From: Rhodoferax sp.
GTDB taxonomy: Bacteria > Pseudomonadota > Gammaproteobacteria > Burkholderiales > Burkholderiaceae_C
NCBI RefSeq assembly: GCF_011391645.1
Contig: NZ_JAABQC010000023.1
Coordinates: 1-32,051, forward strand
Reading direction: 5' to 3'
Length of the DNA stretch: 32,051 bases
The position numbers and the translations under genes are program-made. This document shows positions 18,866 to 27,934 of the stretch, piece by piece (positions within the stretch are counted from its first letter, which is position 1; every line of letters begins with the position of its first letter). The notes beneath the pieces were generated by a model. That model searched no databases. It was not told where the DNA came from and saw only the letters and a list, made by a program, of their open reading frames with translations.

Positions 18866-19309
18866 ATGAACAAAAAATCATCTTTGCTTTTGCGCCGCCT
18901 GCAGCGCGGCTTTACCCTGATCGAGTTGATGGTGGTGTTGCTGATCATTGGGGTGCTGGCGGCCCTGATCGTGCCCAACGTGCTCGACCGCGCCGACGAT
19001 GCGCGCGTCACGGCTGCCAAAACCGATGTCGCCAACCTGATGCAGGCCCTCAAGCTCTACCGGCTCGACAACCAGCGCTACCCCACCGCCGAGCAGGGGC
19101 TGCAGGCGTTGCTGGTCAAGCCCACCACGACGCCGGTACCGTCCAACTGGAAGAATTACCTGGACAAGCTGCCGCAAGACCCCTGGGGGCAGTCCTATGT
19201 TTATCTGAACCCGGGCATCAAGGGCGAAGTCGATGTGATGTCGTACGGTGCCGATGGTCAGTCCGGCGGTGAAGGCCGCGATGCGGATATTGGCAGCTGG
19301 CAGCCCTGA
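18866..19309 (+). CDS. gspG: Type II secretion major pseudopilin GspG
   Basis: Encodes 147 residues. The prepilin leader is cut after Gly15 in RGFTLIE (Phe16 becomes residue 1 and Glu20 is the +5 glutamate), followed by a hydrophobic helix (about 18-38). The central TAEQGLQALL segment is the family signature, as are PWGQSYVYLNPG and the C-terminal SYGADGQSGGEG...DIGSW loop, which binds calcium in known GspG. GspG is the main subunit of the periplasmic pseudopilus that pushes substrates through the secretin. Start ATG 18866 has no strong ribosome binding site. It is the first gene of the gsp operon here; gspH overlaps its end by 29 bases. Confidence 0.98.
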   Translation: MNKKSSLLLRRLQRGFTLIELMVVLLIIGVLAALIVPNVLDRADDARVTAAKTDVANLMQALKLYRLDNQRYPTAEQGLQALLVKPTTTPVPSNWKNYLDKLPQDPWGQSYVYLNPGIKGEVDVMSYGADGQSGGEGRDADIGSWQP

Positions 19310-19823
19310 GTTGTCACACCGACTGCGTCGGTCTGCGGTCGGCTTTACTCTGCTGGAGTTGCTGGTGGTGCTGGCAATTGTGGCCATGGCCTCCGTCGGT
19401 GTTGGCTTGGCCATGCGGGATGGCACCCAAACCCAGCTGGAGCGTGAGGCCTTGCGCCTGTCGGCCTTGTTCGAATCGGCCAGGGCGCGCTCGCAGGTCA
19501 GTGGCGTGCCGGTGCGCTGGCGCATCACGGCGCAGGGCTTCCAGTTTGAGGGGCTGCCGCCGTCCGGGCGGCCAGAGGACGATTTGCCCCAAGCCTGGCT
19601 GGACCAGGACACCTCGGCCAGAGTCGATGTTGCTGCAGGTGCAAGCGCAGCGAGGCCACCCATGTCTTTTTTGTCAGCGCAGCCGGGCACGCTCTTGTTG
19701 GGCCCCGAGCCCATCATAGAGCCGCAAACCGTGTTGTTGTTCTCGCGCGGCGAGCCGACCAAAAGTTTGCGTCTGGCCACCGACGGCGTGCGGCCATTTG
19801 CGGTGCAGGCGGCAACACCGTGA
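19281..19823 (+). CDS. gspH: Type II secretion minor pseudopilin GspH
   Basis: Encodes 180 residues with a prepilin N-terminus: Gly21-Phe22, then TLLE with the +5 glutamate Glu26, and a hydrophobic helix. The C-terminal part is a GspH-like beta domain, poorly conserved as usual. I chose ATG 19281, which has GAAGG at 19271-19275; this makes a 21-residue leader and overlaps gspG by 29 bases. A TTG at 19311 would give an 11-residue leader with no overlap and is a real alternative. The frame is open back to 19248. Its end overlaps gspI. Confidence 0.88.
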   Translation: MRILAAGSPELSHRLRRSAVGFTLLELLVVLAIVAMASVGVGLAMRDGTQTQLEREALRLSALFESARARSQVSGVPVRWRITAQGFQFEGLPPSGRPEDDLPQAWLDQDTSARVDVAAGASAARPPMSFLSAQPGTLLLGPEPIIEPQTVLLFSRGEPTKSLRLATDGVRPFAVQAATP

Positions 19824-20179
19824 GCCGTTTTGCCCGTGGCTTCACGCTGGTTGAGGTGCTGGTGGCGCTGGCCATCGTGGCCATTGCCCTGATGGCCGGT
19901 TTGCAGGCCACAGCGGCGCTTACCCAGCATGCGCAGCGCCAGACCGACATGGTGCTGGCGCAGTTATGCGCTGAAAACGAGCTGGTCAAGATCCGCCTGC
20001 TCAAACAGATGCCCGATGTGGGCGACAGCAGCGTGGCCTGCGAGCAGGCCGGGCGCACCCTGAGCGTGGCGCTGGGGGTGCGGCCCACGCCCAACCCCAA
20101 TTTCAGGCGGGTGGATGCCCGGGTGCTGGACGGCGAGATGCCGATCTGGCGCCTGACCACCATCGTGGGGCGCTACTGA
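19820..20179 (+). CDS. gspI: Type II secretion minor pseudopilin GspI
   Basis: Encodes 119 residues, the usual size of GspI. A short prepilin leader is cut after Gly7 (RGFTLVE, +5 glutamate Glu12), and the hydrophobic helix VLVALAIVAIALMAGLQA follows. GspI forms the pseudopilus tip with GspJ and GspK. The start is GTG at 19820, overlapping the gspH stop (GTGA). Its TGA shares one base with the gspJ ATG. Confidence 0.95.
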   Translation: MSRFARGFTLVEVLVALAIVAIALMAGLQATAALTQHAQRQTDMVLAQLCAENELVKIRLLKQMPDVGDSSVACEQAGRTLSVALGVRPTPNPNFRRVDARVLDGEMPIWRLTTIVGRY

Positions 20180-20877
20180 TGCGGCGCACCGCGTTCTGCC
20201 GGGGCTTTACCCTGATTGAGCTGCTGGTGGCGATCAGCCTGATGGCCTTGATGACCGTATTGAGCTGGCGCGGCCTGGACGGTGTCAGCCGCGCCCAAAC
20301 CCGGTTGCAGCAGCAGTCTGATGATGTGCTGGCGCTGCAGGCCACGCTGGCGCAATGGGGTGCCGATCTGGATGCCATGGCGGTGCAGCCCGACACCCCC
20401 AGCCTGGACTGGGACGGCCGGGCGCTGCGCCTGGTCAGGCGCAGCAGCACCGAGCCGGGCGAGGGCTTGCGGGTGGTGGCCTGGGCGCGCCGCAGCATGG
20501 ACGGTCAGGGCCAGTGGTTGCGCTGGCAGTCGCCGCCGTTGCTGACGCGCGGCGCCTTGGATGTGGCCTGGCAAAAGGCCCAAGCCTGGGCGCAAACCCC
20601 CAGCGACGATGATCTGTTGCGCGAGGTGCGCACGGTGGCGCTGGATCAGTGGCAAATTTTCTATTACCGCGGCAATGCCTGGAGCAATCCGCTGTCCAGC
20701 GCGGGCTCGGCAGAAGCTGCCAGCCCGGCCGGTGCCGACAGCGCGCCGGCGCCAACCGGCGCCATCACCGATGTGCCCGATGGCGTGCGGCTGGTCCTCA
20801 CGCTGTCGCCCGGACAGGCCATCAACGGCACTTTGACGCGTGACTGGGTGCGCGGCCAGATCGGCGGCAGCCCATGA
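20179..20877 (+). CDS. gspJ: Type II secretion minor pseudopilin GspJ
   Basis: Encodes 232 residues. The leader is cut after Gly9 in CRGFTLIE (+5 glutamate Glu14), followed by a hydrophobic helix and WRGLD, a typical GspJ feature. The C-terminal domain includes WQIFYYRGNAWSNP, also GspJ-like, and an Ala/Pro-rich insert at about residues 174-195. Length is slightly above the common 200. The start ATG shares a base with the gspI stop, and the end overlaps gspK (ATGA). Confidence 0.94.
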   Translation: MRRTAFCRGFTLIELLVAISLMALMTVLSWRGLDGVSRAQTRLQQQSDDVLALQATLAQWGADLDAMAVQPDTPSLDWDGRALRLVRRSSTEPGEGLRVVAWARRSMDGQGQWLRWQSPPLLTRGALDVAWQKAQAWAQTPSDDDLLREVRTVALDQWQIFYYRGNAWSNPLSSAGSAEAASPAGADSAPAPTGAITDVPDGVRLVLTLSPGQAINGTLTRDWVRGQIGGSP

Positions 20878-21839
20878 GAACGCAGCGCGGTGCGGCCATT
20901 CTGACCGCCATGCTGACCGTGGTGCTGGTCGCCACCATGGCGTCGGCCATGCTGTGGCAGCAGTGGCGCGGCGTTGAGGTGGAAGCGGCCCAGCGCACTC
21001 GCGTGCAGTCGGCCTGGATTCTCACCGGAGCCCTTGACTGGGCGCGTCTGATTTTGCGAGAAGACGCGCGCCAGGGCGGCCCCGACTACCTGTCCGAGCC
21101 CTGGGCGGTGCCGCTGGCGCCGGCGCGACTGACCACTTTTCTGGCTGCGCAGCAGGGCGAGGCGCTGGTGGGTGATGACGCCGATGGGGTGCAGGACGCC
21201 TTCCTGGCGGGCAACATGCAAGACCTGCAGGCGCGCCTGAATGTGACCAACCTGATTGACAACGGCAAATTGCACCAGCCCAGCTTGGCGGCCTGGACAC
21301 GCCTGTTCACGCAATTGAAGCTGCCTGAGAATGAGTTGACGGCGTTGACGCAGCAGTTGTTGCAGGCCCACGCCCCGAACGCCGACAAGGAGGCTGCGGC
21401 AGGCGCACCCTTGCGTCCGCAAGCGCTGGCTGATCTGGTCTGGCTGGGCTTGTCGCCCGCCACCCTGCAGGTCTTGCGCCCGTTCGTCGCGCTGCTGCCG
21501 GTGCGCACCCCGGTTAATCTCAACACGGCAGCGCCCGAGGTGCTGATGGCCTGTATTCCCCAGTTAGACCTGGCGCAGGCGCGCAGCCTGGAGGCAGCAC
21601 GCGATGCCAAACACCTGAGCACGCTGGCGGATGCCGAGCAGCGCATCGAAAATTCGGCGATCAAACTCGATGCCGGCTCGCACGCCGTCTCCTCACGGTT
21701 TTTCAGCGTGACCGGGCAGCTTCGGGTGGGACAGACCACGTTGCAGGAAACCTCGGTGCTGCAGCGTGATGGCATGGTTGTGAAAGTGCTGAGCCGCACG
21801 CGCGAGGTGGTTCAATCTGGCCCGCCACCCATACAATGA
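20874..21839 (+). CDS. gspK: Type II secretion minor pseudopilin GspK
   Basis: Encodes 321 residues. The leader ends at Gly6 (QRG, then AAILTAML). The fifth mature residue is Thr rather than Glu, as expected: GspK lacks the +5 glutamate and caps the pseudopilus tip. The large C-terminal domain contains NVTNLIDNGKL and VNLNTAAPEVLMA, both strong GspK/helix-hairpin signatures. The start ATG at 20874 overlaps gspJ. A TACAAT sequence lies across its stop codon (see the separate entry). Confidence 0.96.
   Translation: MRTQRGAAILTAMLTVVLVATMASAMLWQQWRGVEVEAAQRTRVQSAWILTGALDWARLILREDARQGGPDYLSEPWAVPLAPARLTTFLAAQQGEALVGDDADGVQDAFLAGNMQDLQARLNVTNLIDNGKLHQPSLAAWTRLFTQLKLPENELTALTQQLLQAHAPNADKEAAAGAPLRPQALADLVWLGLSPATLQVLRPFVALLPVRTPVNLNTAAPEVLMACIPQLDLAQARSLEAARDAKHLSTLADAEQRIENSAIKLDAGSHAVSSRFFSVTGQLRVGQTTLQETSVLQRDGMVVKVLSRTREVVQSGPPPIQ
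21811..21837 (+). promoter_or_regulatory. Possible internal promoter before gspL
   Basis: TACAAT at 21832-21837, overlapping the gspK stop, is a good -10 match. TTCAAT at 21811-21816 is a fair -35 but with a short 15-base spacer. The gap from here to gspL (ATG 21856) is the longest junction among the pseudopilin and GspL-N genes, and gspL has no clear ribosome binding site. Chance occurrence is possible. Confidence 0.3.
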
Positions 21840-21855
21840 CCGGCACTCACTTACC

Positions 21856-23088
21856 ATGACCTCCCTGATCATTACCCTGCCCACGGCCAGTGCCGACGCC
21901 ACTGTGCTGTACGACTACGTCCTGACTGCTGACGGCAGCGCGGTCACCGGGTATGCCAGCGTGCCGCTGGCCCTGTTGCCGCTGCCCGCAGAGCGCCAGA
22001 CCGAGGTGGTGGTCATGCTGCCGATGCCGGCCTTGTCGTGGCATCAGGTGCAATTGCCCAGGGGCAGCCTGTTGCGCGGACTGATGGCCGAGCGCGGCGC
22101 CAGTCGCTTGCGCGCCATCCTGGACGGTCTGCTGGAAGAGCGGCTGCTGGACGACCCGGCGCAGCTGCACCTGGCGCTGCAGCCCCAGCCGGTGGTGGAG
22201 GCGCCGGTCTGGGTGGTGGCGTGCGACCGGGCCTGGCTCGCGGCGCATTTGCAGGCGCTGGCCGAGGCGGGCTTTGCGAGCAGCCGCATCGTGCCCGAAT
22301 TCACCCCTGAAGCGCTGGCACAGACAGTTTGTGTGACGGGCGACGAACAACAGCCGATGCTCGTGGGGGGCAATTTGCTGCTGTGCCCCCTGACCGCCGC
22401 TTCCGTGGCCTGGCTGGGCGAGCTCGCAGGCACGGGTGATTTGCCTGAGGTGGTTGCCGAGCCTGCCGTCGCTGCGCTGGCTGAGAGCCTGTTCAAGCGC
22501 CCGGTCACGTTGCAGCAGCGGCCCCAGCGGCTGCTGCGGGCAGTGCAAACTTCCTGGGACCTGGCCCAGTTCGAGCTGGTCAACGCCAGCCGTGATCGGG
22601 TTTGGGCGCAAGTGATGCAGCTTGGCCAAAGCTTGCTGCGTGCCCCGCAATGGCGTGCCGCGCGGCTGGCCCTGGTGGTCTTGTTGCTGGTCAATCTGGT
22701 GGGTTTGAACGCCTGGGCCTTGCGTGAACAGGCGGCGCTGCAAGCCAAACGCCAGGCGGTGCGCGCCGTGCTGACGGGCACCTTCCCCAAAATACCGGTG
22801 GTGGTGGATGCGCCGCTGCAAATGGCGCGTGAAGTGGCGGCGCTGCAGCGCGCCAGCGGTGCCGCCTCAGCCACTGACATGGAAGCCATGCTGGCGGCGC
22901 TGGGCGCTCAGTTGCCCGTCACGCAAACATTGACCGCGATTGACTACGGATCCCAGGAATTGCGGGCCAAAGCGCCCGCCGTTGCACCTGAGGCGCAGGC
23001 GCGGGTGGCCCTGGCACTCAAGCAACAGGGCCTGACAGCCGCCTGGGACGGCGTGCAATGGGTGATCAAACCGGGGCCAACGCCATGA
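21856..23088 (+). CDS. gspL: Type II secretion inner-membrane platform protein GspL
   Basis: Encodes 410 residues. A cytoplasmic domain of about 265 residues has the actin-like GspL layout (LALLPLPAERQTEVVVMLP, then SWHQVQLPRG), which binds GspE. A single span lies at about residues 270-288, and a periplasmic ferredoxin-like domain pairs with GspM. GspL couples the ATPase GspE to the membrane platform. The start ATG at 21856 lies 16 bases after gspK. The stop overlaps gspM (ATGA). Confidence 0.95.
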   Translation: MTSLIITLPTASADATVLYDYVLTADGSAVTGYASVPLALLPLPAERQTEVVVMLPMPALSWHQVQLPRGSLLRGLMAERGASRLRAILDGLLEERLLDDPAQLHLALQPQPVVEAPVWVVACDRAWLAAHLQALAEAGFASSRIVPEFTPEALAQTVCVTGDEQQPMLVGGNLLLCPLTAASVAWLGELAGTGDLPEVVAEPAVAALAESLFKRPVTLQQRPQRLLRAVQTSWDLAQFELVNASRDRVWAQVMQLGQSLLRAPQWRAARLALVVLLLVNLVGLNAWALREQAALQAKRQAVRAVLTGTFPKIPVVVDAPLQMAREVAALQRASGAASATDMEAMLAALGAQLPVTQTLTAIDYGSQELRAKAPAVAPEAQARVALALKQQGLTAAWDGVQWVIKPGPTP

Positions 23089-23567
23089 ACTTGCTGACGC
23101 CACTGCAAACCCGCTGGCGCGCTGTGTCGCGGCGTGAGCAGCGCCTGGTGGTATTGGCAGCGCTGTTGATCGGCCTGGCCTTGCTGTGGTGGCTGGCGCT
23201 GGCGCCGGCGCTGGCGGTGCTCAAGGCGGCACCGCTGCAACATCGGGCGCTCGATGCGCAATTGCAGAGCATGCTGCGGCTGCAAGCCCAGGCCCAGGCG
23301 CTGCTGGCACAGCCCGTGCTCACGGCAGACGAGTCGCGCCAGGCGCTGGAGGCCGCCCTGAAGCCGCTGGGTGGCGCCGCGCAGATGGCCATACAACTTG
23401 ACCGTGTCACGGTCACGCTCAAGGCGGTCCCTGCCAGCGCGCTGGCCCAGTGGCTCGCAACAGCCCGGCAAAACGCCCACGCCGCGCCGGTTGAAGCGCG
23501 CCTGGTGCGCAATCCGGCTGGCAGTTGGGACGGCACGCTGGTGCTGAATCTGGATGTGCGGCCATGA
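23085..23567 (+). CDS. gspM: Type II secretion inner-membrane platform protein GspM
   Basis: Encodes 160 residues: a short cytoplasmic tail beginning LLTPLQTRWRAVSRREQR, one span at about residues 21-40, and a periplasmic ferredoxin-like domain. The SRREQRLV motif before the span is typical of GspM, which dimerises with GspL. I chose ATG 23085 because it forms the ATGA overlap with gspL; an open frame runs further upstream to 23058. Its stop overlaps the gspN start. Confidence 0.93.
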   Translation: MNLLTPLQTRWRAVSRREQRLVVLAALLIGLALLWWLALAPALAVLKAAPLQHRALDAQLQSMLRLQAQAQALLAQPVLTADESRQALEAALKPLGGAAQMAIQLDRVTVTLKAVPASALAQWLATARQNAHAAPVEARLVRNPAGSWDGTLVLNLDVRP

Positions 23568-24346
23568 AACCTGCGCAAAAATCCACGCCCTGGCGCTGGG
23601 CGCTGGCGGGTGCATTCATCGGGCTGGCGTTGAGCGCGGTGGTGTTTGCCCCGGCGCGCTGGCTGGCATCGCTGGTGCAGCAGAGCAGCCAGGGCCAGGT
23701 GCTTTTGACCGATCCCCGCGGGTCGGTGTGGACGGGCTCGGCCCGGGTCACGCTCACCGGTGGTGCGGGCAGCCAGGAGGCAGCCACGCTGCCGGGGCGA
23801 CTGGACTGGCAGCTGACGCCGGCGCTGACCGGTGCCGGGCTGCAACTCAATGCCGACTGCTGCATGCAGCAAGCCTGGGCGATGCGCTTGCAGCCGCGCT
23901 GGAATGGCTTGCGAGTCACGCTGTCCGATGCCCAGTCGCAGTGGCCGGCCGGTTTACTGGCTGGCCTGGGCACGCCCTGGAACACCGTCCAGCCGCAAGG
24001 CGATCTGCATCTGAGCACGCGGGGTCTGGAGCTGAACTGGGCGGCGGGGCGGCTGTTGCTGGCGGGGGCAGTGCAACTGGATGCCATGAACCTGTCCTCG
24101 CACTTGTCCACGCTGCGCCCCATGGGCAGCTACCGCTTCAGCCTGACAGGGGGTACGCCGGTCACGCTGGCTTTGACAACGCTGCAAGGCAGCCTGCAAA
24201 TCTCGGGCAGCGGCCAATGGGTGGGAGGGCAGTTGCGATTTAATGGCGAGGCCAGCGCGGTGGCAGAGCACGAGGCGGCCCTGTCGAATCTTTTGAACAT
24301 TATTGGACGGCGCAATGGCGCGCGTTCCATCATCAAAGTGGGTTAA
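23564..24346 (+). CDS. gspN: Type II secretion protein GspN
   Basis: Encodes 260 residues with one N-terminal span (about 12-29) and a long periplasmic beta-rich domain containing the PARWLA and RGSVWTGSARV segments typical of GspN. GspN is an accessory protein present in only some type II systems; its role is not settled. The start ATG 23564 overlaps the gspM stop, and it lies six bases before gspD. The identification rests on these motifs, size and position after gspM. Confidence 0.92.
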   Translation: MKPAQKSTPWRWALAGAFIGLALSAVVFAPARWLASLVQQSSQGQVLLTDPRGSVWTGSARVTLTGGAGSQEAATLPGRLDWQLTPALTGAGLQLNADCCMQQAWAMRLQPRWNGLRVTLSDAQSQWPAGLLAGLGTPWNTVQPQGDLHLSTRGLELNWAAGRLLLAGAVQLDAMNLSSHLSTLRPMGSYRFSLTGGTPVTLALTTLQGSLQISGSGQWVGGQLRFNGEASAVAEHEAALSNLLNIIGRRNGARSIIKVG

Positions 24347-24352
24347 ACCAGC

Positions 24353-26434
24353 ATGACCAAATTGAACTTTTCAAGAACCCATCACCCGCTTTCCTCTGTC
24401 GCTGTGGTTGCCTTGCTGGCCGGCGTCATGGCGCTGTTGCCTCCGGAGGCGCTGGCCCAGACAGCAGCCAGGTCGGCCAGAGTGGGTGAGCCGGTCACGC
24501 TGAACTTCAGCAACGCCGATATTGAAGCGGTGGCGCGCACTTTTGCCAGCATCACCGGGCGCAATGTGGTGGTGGACCCGCGCGTCAAGGGCACCTTGAC
24601 GCTGGTGACCGACAAGCCGGTCAGCCGTGCTGCCGCCCTCGGCCAGTTTGTGGCCGCGTTGCGTTTGCAGGGCTACACCCTGGTGGACGCCGACGGCCTG
24701 TACAAGGTGGTGCCAGAAGCCGATGCCAAGTTGCAAAGCGCCGGCGTGACTATGCAGGACGGCGAAGAAGGCAGACTGCCCTCGGGCAACCAGATTGCCA
24801 CGCAGATTTTCAAGCTCAATTTTGAATCGGCCAACAATCTGGTGCCGGTGTTGCGGCCGCTGATCAGCCCCAACAACACCATCAATGCCAACCCGGGCAG
24901 CAATTCGCTGGTGATCACCGACTATGCCGACAACCTGCGCCGCATTGGCCGCATCATTGCCGCCATGGACGTGGCCAATGCCACCGATGTCGAGGTCATC
25001 GCGCTGCAGCACGCCATTGCCTCTGATCTGGCGCCGCTGATCCTGCGGCTGCTGGGCGCCAGCGCCTCGGGCGCGCCGGCGGGGCAGGCCGATACATCCT
25101 TCAAGACCACGCTGATTGCCGAGCCGCGCGCCAACGCGCTGATCGTGCGGGCTGCCAATGGCGCGCAACTGGCCCTGGTGCGCTCGCTGGTGGCGCGGCT
25201 GGATCAGCCTGACGCGAGCGTTGGCAATGACGAGGCGGGCAATATCCATGTGGTTTATCTGAAAAACGCCGATGCCACCAAAATTGCGGCCACCCTGCGC
25301 GCCGCCATGAGCGGCAGTGCGGCGCCTGCTGCGGCGGCACCGGGCGCGCCTGGCGCAGCCGCGGTCCAGGCCACCACGGGCGGCCAGATTCAGGCCGACA
25401 TGGCCACCAACTCGCTCATCATCACCGCGCCCGAGCCGCAATACCGCCAATTGCGCGCGGTCATCGACAAGCTCGATGGCCGGCGAGCCCAGGTGTTTGT
25501 CGAGAGCCTGATTGCCGAGGTCAGTGCCGACCGGGCGGCTGAGTTTGGCATCCAGTGGCAGGGTGCCATCGGCACGGTCGGCGACGCCATCATTGGCGCG
25601 CTGGGTACCAATTTTGGTGCCGGTGGCCGAAACATCATCGACTTGGCCACCGGTGCCGCCACCGGCGCTGTCACTCCGGCGCGTGGTCTGAACATTGGCG
25701 CGGCGCCCAAGACCAACGGCGTCTATGTGCTGGGTTTTCTGGCCCGGTTTCTGGAGGAAAGCGGCAGTGGCAATGTGCTCTCGACGCCCAATCTGCTGAC
25801 GCTCGACAACGAGGAGGCCAAGATCGTGATTGGCCAGAATGTGCCCTTTGTGACCGGTCAGTTCACCAACACCGGCAGCAACAATGGTTCGGTCAACCCG
25901 TTTCAGACCATTGAGCGCAAAGACGTTGGCCTGACGCTCAAAGTCAAGCCGCAAATCAGCGAAAACGGCACCGTCAAGCTGACCATCTACCAAGAGGTTT
26001 CCAGCGTGCTGGCCGCCACCTTGAACTCGGCCAATGGCCCCACCACCAACAAGCGGACCATTGAGTCCAACGTGCTGGTGGAAGACGGCGCCATCGTGGT
26101 GCTGGGCGGCTTGCTCCAGGACGAATACTCGGGCAACGAGGAAAAAGTGCCCGGCTTGGGCGACGTTCCGCTGTTCGGCAACCTGTTCAAGACCGAGGCG
26201 CGCAGCCGCAAGAAAACCAACCTGATGGTGTTTTTGCGGCCCGTGGTGGTGCGCGATTCGCTGGCCACTGACCAACTCACGATGGACCGTTACGACCTGA
26301 TGCGCGCCGGCCTGCAAAATGCCCAGCCCATTCCCAGCATCATGGTGCCCATCAACGAGGCACCGTTGATGCCGCCCGCCCCGGTCAGGTCGGTGACTGG
26401 CACACCGGTTCCCATGATCAATCCCGTTCAATAA
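24353..26434 (+). CDS. gspD: Type II secretion secretin GspD
   Basis: Encodes 693 residues of the outer-membrane channel. A Sec signal peptide with a hydrophobic core at about 14-29 ends at ALA35 before Gln36. The N0 domain begins at about [13 protein letters not shown], followed by N1-N3 repeats (one with [18 protein letters not shown]) and a Gly/Ala/Pro-rich linker. The secretin domain includes [35 protein letters not shown] and VLGGLLQDE...[14 protein letters not shown]. No lipobox is seen, and no pilotin gene (gspS) is nearby. It lies six bases after gspN with no clear ribosome binding site. Confidence 0.98.
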   Translation: MTKLNFSRTHHPLSSVAVVALLAGVMALLPPEALAQTAARSARVGEPVTLNFSNADIEAVARTFASITGRNVVVDPRVKGTLTLVTDKPVSRAAALGQFVAALRLQGYTLVDADGLYKVVPEADAKLQSAGVTMQDGEEGRLPSGNQIATQIFKLNFESANNLVPVLRPLISPNNTINANPGSNSLVITDYADNLRRIGRIIAAMDVANATDVEVIALQHAIASDLAPLILRLLGASASGAPAGQADTSFKTTLIAEPRANALIVRAANGAQLALVRSLVARLDQPDASVGNDEAGNIHVVYLKNADATKIAATLRAAMSGSAAPAAAAPGAPGAAAVQATTGGQIQADMATNSLIITAPEPQYRQLRAVIDKLDGRRAQVFVESLIAEVSADRAAEFGIQWQGAIGTVGDAIIGALGTNFGAGGRNIIDLATGAATGAVTPARGLNIGAAPKTNGVYVLGFLARFLEESGSGNVLSTPNLLTLDNEEAKIVIGQNVPFVTGQFTNTGSNNGSVNPFQTIERKDVGLTLKVKPQISENGTVKLTIYQEVSSVLAATLNSANGPTTNKRTIESNVLVEDGAIVVLGGLLQDEYSGNEEKVPGLGDVPLFGNLFKTEARSRKKTNLMVFLRPVVVRDSLATDQLTMDRYDLMRAGLQNAQPIPSIMVPINEAPLMPPAPVRSVTGTPVPMINPVQ

Positions 26435-26456
26435 TCCGCCATCGTCGAGCCGGTCC

Positions 26457-27914
26457 ATGCGTTACCCCCTGCCTTATGCCTTTGCCCGCAGCCACCAGCT
26501 GTTGCTGGAAGAAGACGCGGGCGCCTTCACCCTGCTGGTGCACCCCCAGTCTGCGCCCAGCGCCATGGGTGAAGTGCTGCGCAAATACCCGCACAGCCAA
26601 ATGCAAACGCAGACGCCCGCCGCACTGATCCAGCGCATCAGCGCCGCCTATGCCCAGGGTGAGTCGAGCGCGGCGGCGGTGGTCAGTGAGGTTGAAAGTG
26701 ATGCCGACCTGTCCCGCATGATGCAGGATCTGCCAGCCATTGAAGACCTGTTGGAAACCTCGGACGACGCACCCATCATCCGCATGCTCAACGCCTTGCT
26801 GACGCAGGCCGCGCGCGACGGTGCCAGCGACATCCACATCGAGCCTTACGAGCGCCACTCCAGCGTGCGCTTTCGTATCGACGGCACGCTGCGCGAAGTC
26901 GTGCAACCCAACCGCGCGCTGCATGCGGCGCTGATCTCGCGCCTGAAAATCATGGCCGAGCTCGACATTGCCGAGCGCCGCCTGCCACAGGACGGCCGCA
27001 TCAGCCTGCGCATTGGCACCCGCGCGGTCGATGTGCGCGTGTCCACGCTGCCCAGCGCCCATGGCGAGCGCGCCGTGCTGCGTTTGTTGGACAAATCCGA
27101 GGGAAAGTTGAGCCTGGAAGCGCTGGGCATGCAAGGCGAGGTGCTGCGCCGCTTTGAACGCCTGGTGACCCAGCCGCACGGTATTGTGCTGGTGACCGGC
27201 CCCACCGGTTCGGGTAAAACCACCACGCTGTATGCCGCCCTGGGCCGGCTCGATGCCGCCCACAACAACATCATGACGGTGGAAGACCCGATTGAATATG
27301 AATTGGCCGGCGTGGGGCAGACCCAGGTCAACCCCAAGATTGAGCTGGACTTTGCCAAGGCCTTGCGCGCCATCCTGCGGCAAGACCCCGACATCATCAT
27401 GATCGGTGAAATCCGCGACTTCGAGACCGCGCAAATCGCCATTCAGGCCTCGCTCACTGGCCATCTGGTGTTGGCCACGCTGCACACCAACGACGCCGCC
27501 AGCGCCGTGACGCGCCTGACCGACATGGGCGTGGAGCCGTTTTTATTGAGCTCATCGCTGCTGGGCGTGCTGGCCCAACGCCTGGTGCGCAAGCTGTGCC
27601 CGCATTGCAAGCAGGTCACCAAATTGGGCTCAGACCCAAATAACGCCGACCCCAGTTTTCCAAGCAGAGCCGAGTACCACCCGGTCGGCTGCGACCAATG
27701 CGGCCACACCGGCTACAGCGGGCGCAGTGGCGTGTTTGAACTGCTGGTCACTGACGACGCCATCCGCGCCCAGATTCACAGCCGCGCCTCCGAGGCCGAC
27801 ATCCGCGCCGCCGCCATCGCTTCGGGCATGGTGCTGATGCGCGAAGATGGTGAGCGTCTGGTGCATGAGGGCATCACGTCGCGCGAAGAGCTGCTGCGCG
27901 TCACGCGGGATTAG
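26457..27914 (+). CDS. gspE: Type II secretion ATPase GspE
   Basis: Encodes 485 residues of the cytoplasmic hexameric ATPase that drives pseudopilus assembly. An N-terminal domain binds GspL; the N2 domain contains [12 protein letters not shown]. The Walker A loop GPTGSGKT is at residues 248-255, the Walker B region reads [12 protein letters not shown], and the His box ATLHTNDA follows. A zinc-binding tetracysteine module is present: Cys381-X2-Cys384 and Cys412-X2-Cys415, typical of GspE. The start ATG 26457 lies 22 bases after gspD; no obvious ribosome binding site is seen. Length is normal. Confidence 0.98.
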   Translation: MRYPLPYAFARSHQLLLEEDAGAFTLLVHPQSAPSAMGEVLRKYPHSQMQTQTPAALIQRISAAYAQGESSAAAVVSEVESDADLSRMMQDLPAIEDLLETSDDAPIIRMLNALLTQAARDGASDIHIEPYERHSSVRFRIDGTLREVVQPNRALHAALISRLKIMAELDIAERRLPQDGRISLRIGTRAVDVRVSTLPSAHGERAVLRLLDKSEGKLSLEALGMQGEVLRRFERLVTQPHGIVLVTGPTGSGKTTTLYAALGRLDAAHNNIMTVEDPIEYELAGVGQTQVNPKIELDFAKALRAILRQDPDIIMIGEIRDFETAQIAIQASLTGHLVLATLHTNDAASAVTRLTDMGVEPFLLSSSLLGVLAQRLVRKLCPHCKQVTKLGSDPNNADPSFPSRAEYHPVGCDQCGHTGYSGRSGVFELLVTDDAIRAQIHSRASEADIRAAAIASGMVLMREDGERLVHEGITSREELLRVTRD

Positions 27915-27934
27915 GCGCACGGACGCATTGCCTC

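Noticed and set aside
24371-26458. Very long open frame antisense to gspD (about 695 codons), and similar long antisense frames opposite ftsI, ftsW and murC
   Set aside because: In high-GC DNA with strong third-position bias the antisense frame seldom meets stops. The translations are rich in His, Gln, Arg and Gly and show no domain signatures, whereas the plus-strand genes are unmistakable.
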